Source: Deltaproteobacteria bacterium
GTDB taxonomy: Bacteria; Desulfobacterota; DSM-4660; Desulfatiglandales; B25-G16
Direction: 5' to 3'
Length of the DNA stretch: 17,652 nt
Assembly: GCA_003646935.1 (NCBI GenBank)
Contig: QMLW01000003.1
Location: forward strand, 1-17,652
Every line of letters starts with the position of its first letter. Position 1 is the first letter of the stretch. This document shows positions 15,809-17,652 of the stretch, piece after piece. The notes under the pieces were generated by a model, which worked only from the letters and a program-made list of their open reading frames with translations, was not told the DNA's origin and ran no database searches. Both the position numbers and the translations under genes were made by a program.

Positions 15809-16410
15809 GAGGCACAGGAGGATCGGTTATCAATGGACCGTTTAATGGTCATGCTGTCCATATATTTGAGGTCGCCACCCAGGGGAATACCCAGGGCCAT
15901 TCTCGTGACATTCAGGCCTTTCTCGTTGAGGAGATCCGTTATATAAGAAACAGTGGCCTCTCCTTCCACGGTGGGATTGATGGCGAGGATGACCTCCCTG
16001 ACATTTTCCTTTCGGATGCGGGACATAAGCTCTGCGATACGCAGATCCTCTGCACCGATACCGTCGAGAGGTGAGAGAACGCCCTGAAGGATGTGATATC
16101 TCCCGCTGAAGGCGCCCGATTTTTCAATAGCCAGTTGATCTCCAGGCCCTTCGACGACACACAAAACGCCGTTTGCCCTTCTTTCATCCGTGCAGATAGG
16201 ACATGGATCGTTATCGGTGAGATTAAAGCATATGGAGCAGAAGCGTATTTTTTCCTTAACCTCCACAAGGCCTTGGGCGAGGCTTTCAGCGAGTTCCCGT
16301 GGACTTCTCAACACATGAAGCGCCAGTCTCTCCGCTGATTTTTTTCCAATACCGGGTAACTTGCTGAATTGATCGATGAGGTTACCCAAGGATGGAGGAT
16401 AAATGCCCAT
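15805..16410 (-). CDS. recR: Recombination mediator protein RecR
   Basis: This 201-residue protein has the full RecR layout: helix-hairpin-helix LPGIGKKSAERLA (residues 18-30), a zinc finger with Cys58, Cys61, Cys70 and Cys73 (FCSICFNLTDNDPCPIC), a Toprim domain starting at CVVEGPGDQLAIE (84-96) and the C-terminal GIPLGGDLKYMDS motif. RecR works with RecF and RecO to load RecA on single-stranded gaps. It follows ybaB by 34 bases, the usual pairing, and its stop codon overlaps the glcD start. Start ATG 16410 has no strong Shine-Dalgarno site (TCGGTAGAAAACGAGAAACG). The gene looks intact. Confidence 0.93.
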   Translation of the reverse strand: MGIYPPSLGNLIDQFSKLPGIGKKSAERLALHVLRSPRELAESLAQGLVEVKEKIRFCSICFNLTDNDPCPICTDERRANGVLCVVEGPGDQLAIEKSGAFSGRYHILQGVLSPLDGIGAEDLRIAELMSRIRKENVREVILAINPTVEGEATVSYITDLLNEKGLNVTRMALGIPLGGDLKYMDSMTIKRSIDNRSSCAS

Positions 16411-16444
16411 AATCGTTTCTCGTTTTCTACCGAGCCTCCAGAAA

Positions 16445-16768
16445 TTACATTATTCCTGGTATTGATACACCGCCGGTCAATTTGCTCATTTCCTCTGTTA
16501 CCATCTGTTTTGCCTGAAACAGTGCATCATTGACTGCTGCCAACACGAGATCCTCAAGCATCTCAACATCATTTGCGTCCACTACCTCGGGATCTATTTT
16601 TATTGAGACAATATCCTGTTTCCCGCTTGCCACCACGGTGACCATCCCGCCTCCGGCCGAGGCCTCGACCTTCCTTTCACCGAGTTCTTCTTGGAGCTTT
16701 GCCATCCTCTCCTGGAGTTTTTGAGCCGTCTTCAACAAATTACCCATATTCGGCATACCTTTCATCAT
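16445..16768 (-). CDS. ybaB: YbaB/EbfC nucleoid-associated protein
   Basis: This small protein of 107 residues shows the family pattern: MGNLLKTAQKLQERMAKLQE (coiled N-terminal helix), VEASAGGGMVTVVASGKQD, then VSIKIDPEVVD and MLEDLVLAAVNDAL, ending with MSKLTGGVSIPGIM. It binds DNA as a dimer and is nearly always encoded between dnaX and recR. Here recR follows as expected, but the gene upstream is a small lipoprotein, only 21 bases away, and no dnaX is seen. AAAGGAGGATTCA before the ATG at 16768 is an excellent ribosome-binding site. An alternative start, Met8 (MGNLL), would remove seven residues. Confidence 0.92.
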   Translation of the reverse strand: MMKGMPNMGNLLKTAQKLQERMAKLQEELGERKVEASAGGGMVTVVASGKQDIVSIKIDPEVVDANDVEMLEDLVLAAVNDALFQAKQMVTEEMSKLTGGVSIPGIM

Positions 16769-16789
16769 TGAATCCTCCTTTTACTTCGT

Positions 16790-16993
16790 CTAATAAAACC
16801 TAGGCCTATGGGCGTTATCAGAGATGATATATCTTATATTAATTGGTTTTTGCATCTTTACTCCGGTTTCAAATCCCAAACTCAGAGAAGAGGGTTTTTC
16901 AGGGAGGGTAGGGGGGGCTTTTCTCCCACAACCCATCACTATGAGGAGCAGTAGAAAAAAGAAAAGCAACCATGTAATTCCTTTGCCGCTCAT
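16790..16993 (-). CDS. Small lipoprotein (LptM/YifL-like N-terminus), possibly truncated
   Basis: From ATG 16993 the frame gives 67 residues: a short charged start (MSGKG), a hydrophobic stretch (ITWLLFFFLLLLIVMG), a lipobox cysteine (VMGC) and a following GRKAPPTLPEKP. The pattern Cys-Gly-x-Lys-x-Pro-Pro is typical of small lipoproteins often found between argH and lysA in proteobacteria. After that, SSLSLGFETGVKMQKPI and the tail to the stop show no pattern I recognise, and relatives in deltaproteobacteria are often longer, so the end may be lost. The ATG overlaps the stop of the argG relic (ATGA). The role is probably in the outer membrane; the lipobox is clear, the family assignment moderate. 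Confidence 0.6.
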   Translation of the reverse strand: MSGKGITWLLFFFLLLLIVMGCGRKAPPTLPEKPSSLSLGFETGVKMQKPINIRYIISDNAHRPRFY

Positions 16994-17109
16994 AATTGAA
17001 GATTTTCCCTTCCCTTGAAATCCCATATCTTCCATGGGGCGTTAATCCTCAGCGATGTGTCCAGACCACCGGAATAGGACAGCACGATCTTTTGTATGTC
17101 TTGAGTCAT
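16990..17109 (-). pseudogene. argG: Argininosuccinate synthase N-terminal relic
   Basis: The 39-codon frame from ATG 17109 begins MTQDIQKIVLSYSGGLDTS, which is the N-terminus of argininosuccinate synthase including the ATP pyrophosphatase P-loop SGGLDTS. The normal enzyme has about 400 residues and joins citrulline and aspartate. Immediately afterwards homology is lost (LRINAPWKIWDFKG) and the frame stops at 16992-16990, overlapping the lipoprotein start. The missing sequence presumably includes argH, which usually follows, so a deletion of more than 2 kb is likely. The tail may come from the end of the gene that once preceded the lipoprotein. Confidence 0.82.
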
Positions 17110-17313
17110 CGTTCACTCTCGTTTCTCAGTGAGCCATGTTCAATACAAGTGTCGATGTATCCGTGAAAAAATAGATAAGGCATTTTACATGCACTAAATC
17201 GAGAGAAAATTCAATGCCTAAATTCACACTACCTCACCCAACTCTAACGCTTTCTATCATTCAGGCGAGTGAAAGGAGAGCGAGCGGCACATGGGCCTCA
17301 CATCGCTCGGATG
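17110..17313. other. Intergenic region between the argD end and the argG relic
   Basis: About 200 bases with no open frame of note on either strand. In related arginine clusters argF often follows argD, but I see no recognisable part of it here. The minus strand upstream of the argG relic has only a weak purine-rich site (GAGAGTGAACG) before the ATG. Confidence 0.4.
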
Positions 17314-17652
17314 TCAGCCCCCTTGTGTGGCGAATATCTCATCAAGGCAGGTGACTAACTGGTCGATCTCATTCTCGCAGACGATCAGCGGGGGGACGAA
17401 CCTGAGAACCCTTTCTTGGACGCAGTTGATCAAGAATCCCTTGTCCGCGCAGGTATCCACGATCTCGCTGCCTTCTCTGTCCAACGCCAGCCCGAGAATA
17501 AGGCCCAGCCCCCGAACCTCCTGAATATGACTGTATTTTCGCTGAAGCTCATGGAGCCCTTTCTTGAAATACTCGCCCGTATCCCTCGCGTGATCGATCC
17601 ATCCATCGTTCAGGAGGCTTTTCACAAGGGCAAGAGCACCCGATGTGATCAG
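17314..17652 (-). CDS. argD: Acetylornithine aminotransferase, C-terminal part
   Basis: The frame enters from the right edge and ends with TGA at 17316-17314, giving 112 residues of the C-terminal small domain of a class III PLP-dependent aminotransferase: SGALALVKSLLNDGWIDHAR, GEYFKKGLHELQ, IQEVRGLGLILGLAL (the conserved VRGxGLxxG motif), KGFLINCVQERVLRFVPPLI (with RFxPPL) and EIDQLVTCLDEIF. The ILGLAL and NCVQERVLRFVPPL pattern best fits ArgD, which makes acetylornithine from acetylglutamate semialdehyde in arginine synthesis. The argG relic downstream on the same strand supports this. The lysine that binds PLP is outside the window. No damage is visible in this part; whether the whole gene is intact cannot be told. 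Confidence 0.82.
   Translation of the reverse strand: MITSGALALVKSLLNDGWIDHARDTGEYFKKGLHELQRKYSHIQEVRGLGLILGLALDREGSEIVDTCADKGFLINCVQERVLRFVPPLIVCENEIDQLVTCLDEIFATQGG

Noticed and set aside
1..17652. CRISPR array, phage, toxin-antitoxin or insertion sequence
   Set aside because: No regularly spaced repeats, transposase or integrase motifs, terminal inverted repeats with target duplications, or toxin-antitoxin-like gene pairs were seen on either strand.

Overview
The window looks like chromosomal DNA of a deltaproteobacterium-like anaerobe (Desulfobacterota in the broad sense). This is inferred from gene content: a benzoyl-CoA-reductase/2-hydroxyacyl-CoA-dehydratase gene set, a GlcD-type FAD oxidase beside recR, a LarA homologue, a large Pgi of the type elsewhere fused to transaldolase, and an arg cluster with a small lipoprotein. 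No rRNA, tRNA, CRISPR array, transposase or phage gene was seen. Base composition is mixed, apart from one very AT-rich intergenic stretch at about 8000-8170.

The main message is gene erosion. Intact genes are interleaved with relics whose damage is mostly large deletions that fuse the start of one gene to the end of another. Left block (+ strand, 1-3634): the end of a LuxR-type regulator, then remnants of pyruvate kinase (N-terminus only), a frameshifted and truncated agmatinase-family gene, an unidentified remnant, and a wrecked dehydratase locus. In that locus one subunit has an in-frame TAA, the other lacks its C-terminus and is fused to an activase, and the activase lacks its start and its middle. 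Second block (- strand, 7994-3667): RarD-like permease, ZIP metal transporter, a LarA homologue with an apparent in-frame internal deletion, an FHA-domain protein and a metallo-beta-lactamase-fold hydrolase.

Third block (+ strand, 8333-14420): a compact sugar operon of glucokinase, transketolase, glucose-6-phosphate isomerase and ribulose-5-phosphate epimerase, all intact and each with a good Shine-Dalgarno site. It ends in a collapsed gnd/pgl relic, so the oxidative pentose phosphate branch encoded here is lost while the non-oxidative and glycolytic entry steps are kept. Fourth block (- strand, 17652-14426): the C-terminal end of argD, an argG relic of 19 recognisable residues, a small lipoprotein, ybaB, recR and an intact glcD-like oxidase.

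If these are the only copies in the genome, the organism would have lost arginine synthesis, the oxidative pentose phosphate pathway, pyruvate kinase, agmatinase and one dehydratase system, while keeping glucose phosphorylation and sugar interconversion. That would fit a lineage under genome reduction, for example host- or partner-dependent, but this is inference from one window. I did not find a convincing new multi-gene system; the relic landscape is the noteworthy feature.
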